Source: Bradyrhizobium sp. 4 (GTDB taxonomy: Bacteria > Pseudomonadota > Alphaproteobacteria > Rhizobiales > Xanthobacteraceae). Taken from it: a stretch of DNA of 64,000 nt. Position 1 is the first letter of the stretch. Every line of letters begins with the position of its first letter. Below the pieces are notes generated by a model. It did not search any database. It was not told the origin of the DNA and worked only from the letters and a program-made list of their open reading frames with translations. Below, piece by piece: positions 63,827-64,000 of the stretch. The position numbers and the translations under genes are program-made. Location: the NCBI RefSeq assembly GCF_023100905.1, contig NZ_CP064686.1:7714001-7778000 (forward strand), in the 5' to 3' direction.

Positions 63827-64000
63827 CTTGACCCTCCCGGTTCCGGAAACAAACCAATGATGCCACCCGCCGGCATTGGCGGCGGGTTGGAGAATTGCTG
63901 ACCCGGCACGTTGCGGGTCGGCGGCGGGCCGCCGCGATCGACGGCCCATTGATCGTTGACGATGCCGCGCTGCTTCTGGCTCCAGCGCTCGAAGAAGCGG
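63823..64000 (-). CDS. 3' end of an unidentified gene upstream of hisH (DUF2628-like, cut by window)
   Basis: The frame is open from the window edge to a TGA at 63825-63823 that overlaps the hisH GTG by four bases (GTGA). About 58 residues are visible: a charged [21 protein letters not shown] segment, then a Pro/Gly-rich tail ([17 protein letters not shown]) ending [10 protein letters not shown]. In Bradyrhizobium a DUF2628 membrane-associated protein lies between hisB and hisH, and this position and tail fit it, but too little is visible to prove the family. Confidence 0.55.
   Translation of the reverse strand, partial: RFFERWSQKQRGIVNDQWAVDRGGPPPTRNVPGQQFSNPPPMPAGGIIGLFPEPGGSR

Overview
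The window looks like a core-chromosome segment of a Bradyrhizobium-type alphaproteobacterium (Nitrobacteraceae). Three things suggest this: the GC-rich DNA (mid-60s percent by eye), the repeated palindromic elements typical of that genus, and the gene order (hrcA-grpE, dnaK-dnaJ-pmtA-like, pyrF, dapB, gpmA; hisH-hisA-hisF-hisE-coaA; infC/rpmI-rplT/pheS-pheT). The genus is inferred from pattern recognition; no search was run. I see no rRNA, tRNA, prophage, insertion sequence or CRISPR array. The window is cut inside a gene at both ends.

Layout. 1-6.3 kb: the 3' part of an NDUFA9-like SDR gene, uppP, a GST, queG, a thioesterase-like protein, an NTF2-like protein and an alpha/beta hydrolase. 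6.3-12.6 kb: a translation block of infC (ATT start), rpmI-rplT and pheS-pheT, interrupted by two small secreted proteins on the other strand. 12.6-19.4 kb: a TauE/SafE permease, a Tat-exported amine-oxidase-like flavoprotein, a YiiX-like hydrolase, and a metal module in which a CsoR-type repressor faces a Cu(I) P1B-ATPase across a perfect inverted-repeat operator, with nikR directly behind the ATPase. 19.4-28.7 kb: a CoA-transferase/HMG-CoA-lyase-like pair, a CysZ/EI24-like membrane protein, a PhyH-like oxygenase, an EmrAB-like efflux pair, nth, a DUF2244 protein and an HTH-MGMT fusion.

28.8-40.3 kb is a long minus-strand block: hrcA-grpE, then (after two plus-strand secreted proteins) dnaK-dnaJ with a clear RpoH-type promoter, a pmtA-like methyltransferase, a flavin reductase, pyrF, a DUF1330 protein, dapB and gpmA. 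40.4-47 kb: rph-rdgB-hemW, then a lipoprotein PBP activator divergent from rsmI-yraN-gshB. 47.3-52.9 kb: cpaBCDE of a Tad pilus system, a TadD-like TPR lipoprotein and a PilZ protein. 53-60.2 kb: comM/yifB with an alphaproteobacterial LexA box, two small unknowns, a large hybrid histidine kinase, a secreted histidine phosphatase, an AI-2E-family permease and a zinc-ribbon protein. 60.2-64 kb: coaA and hisE-hisF-hisA-hisH on the minus strand, ending in a truncated gene.

Most of the window is housekeeping: translation, protein folding, histidine/lysine/pyrimidine synthesis, purine and RNA quality control, and cell-wall lipid recycling. I found no convincing undescribed multi-gene system. The best signals are regulatory or structural: the metal operator, the LexA box, the heat-shock promoter, the ATT start and leader hairpin of infC, a mobile-repeat-derived N-terminus in hemW, an unexplained inverted repeat upstream of rsmI, and palindromic repeats at most convergent gene junctions.
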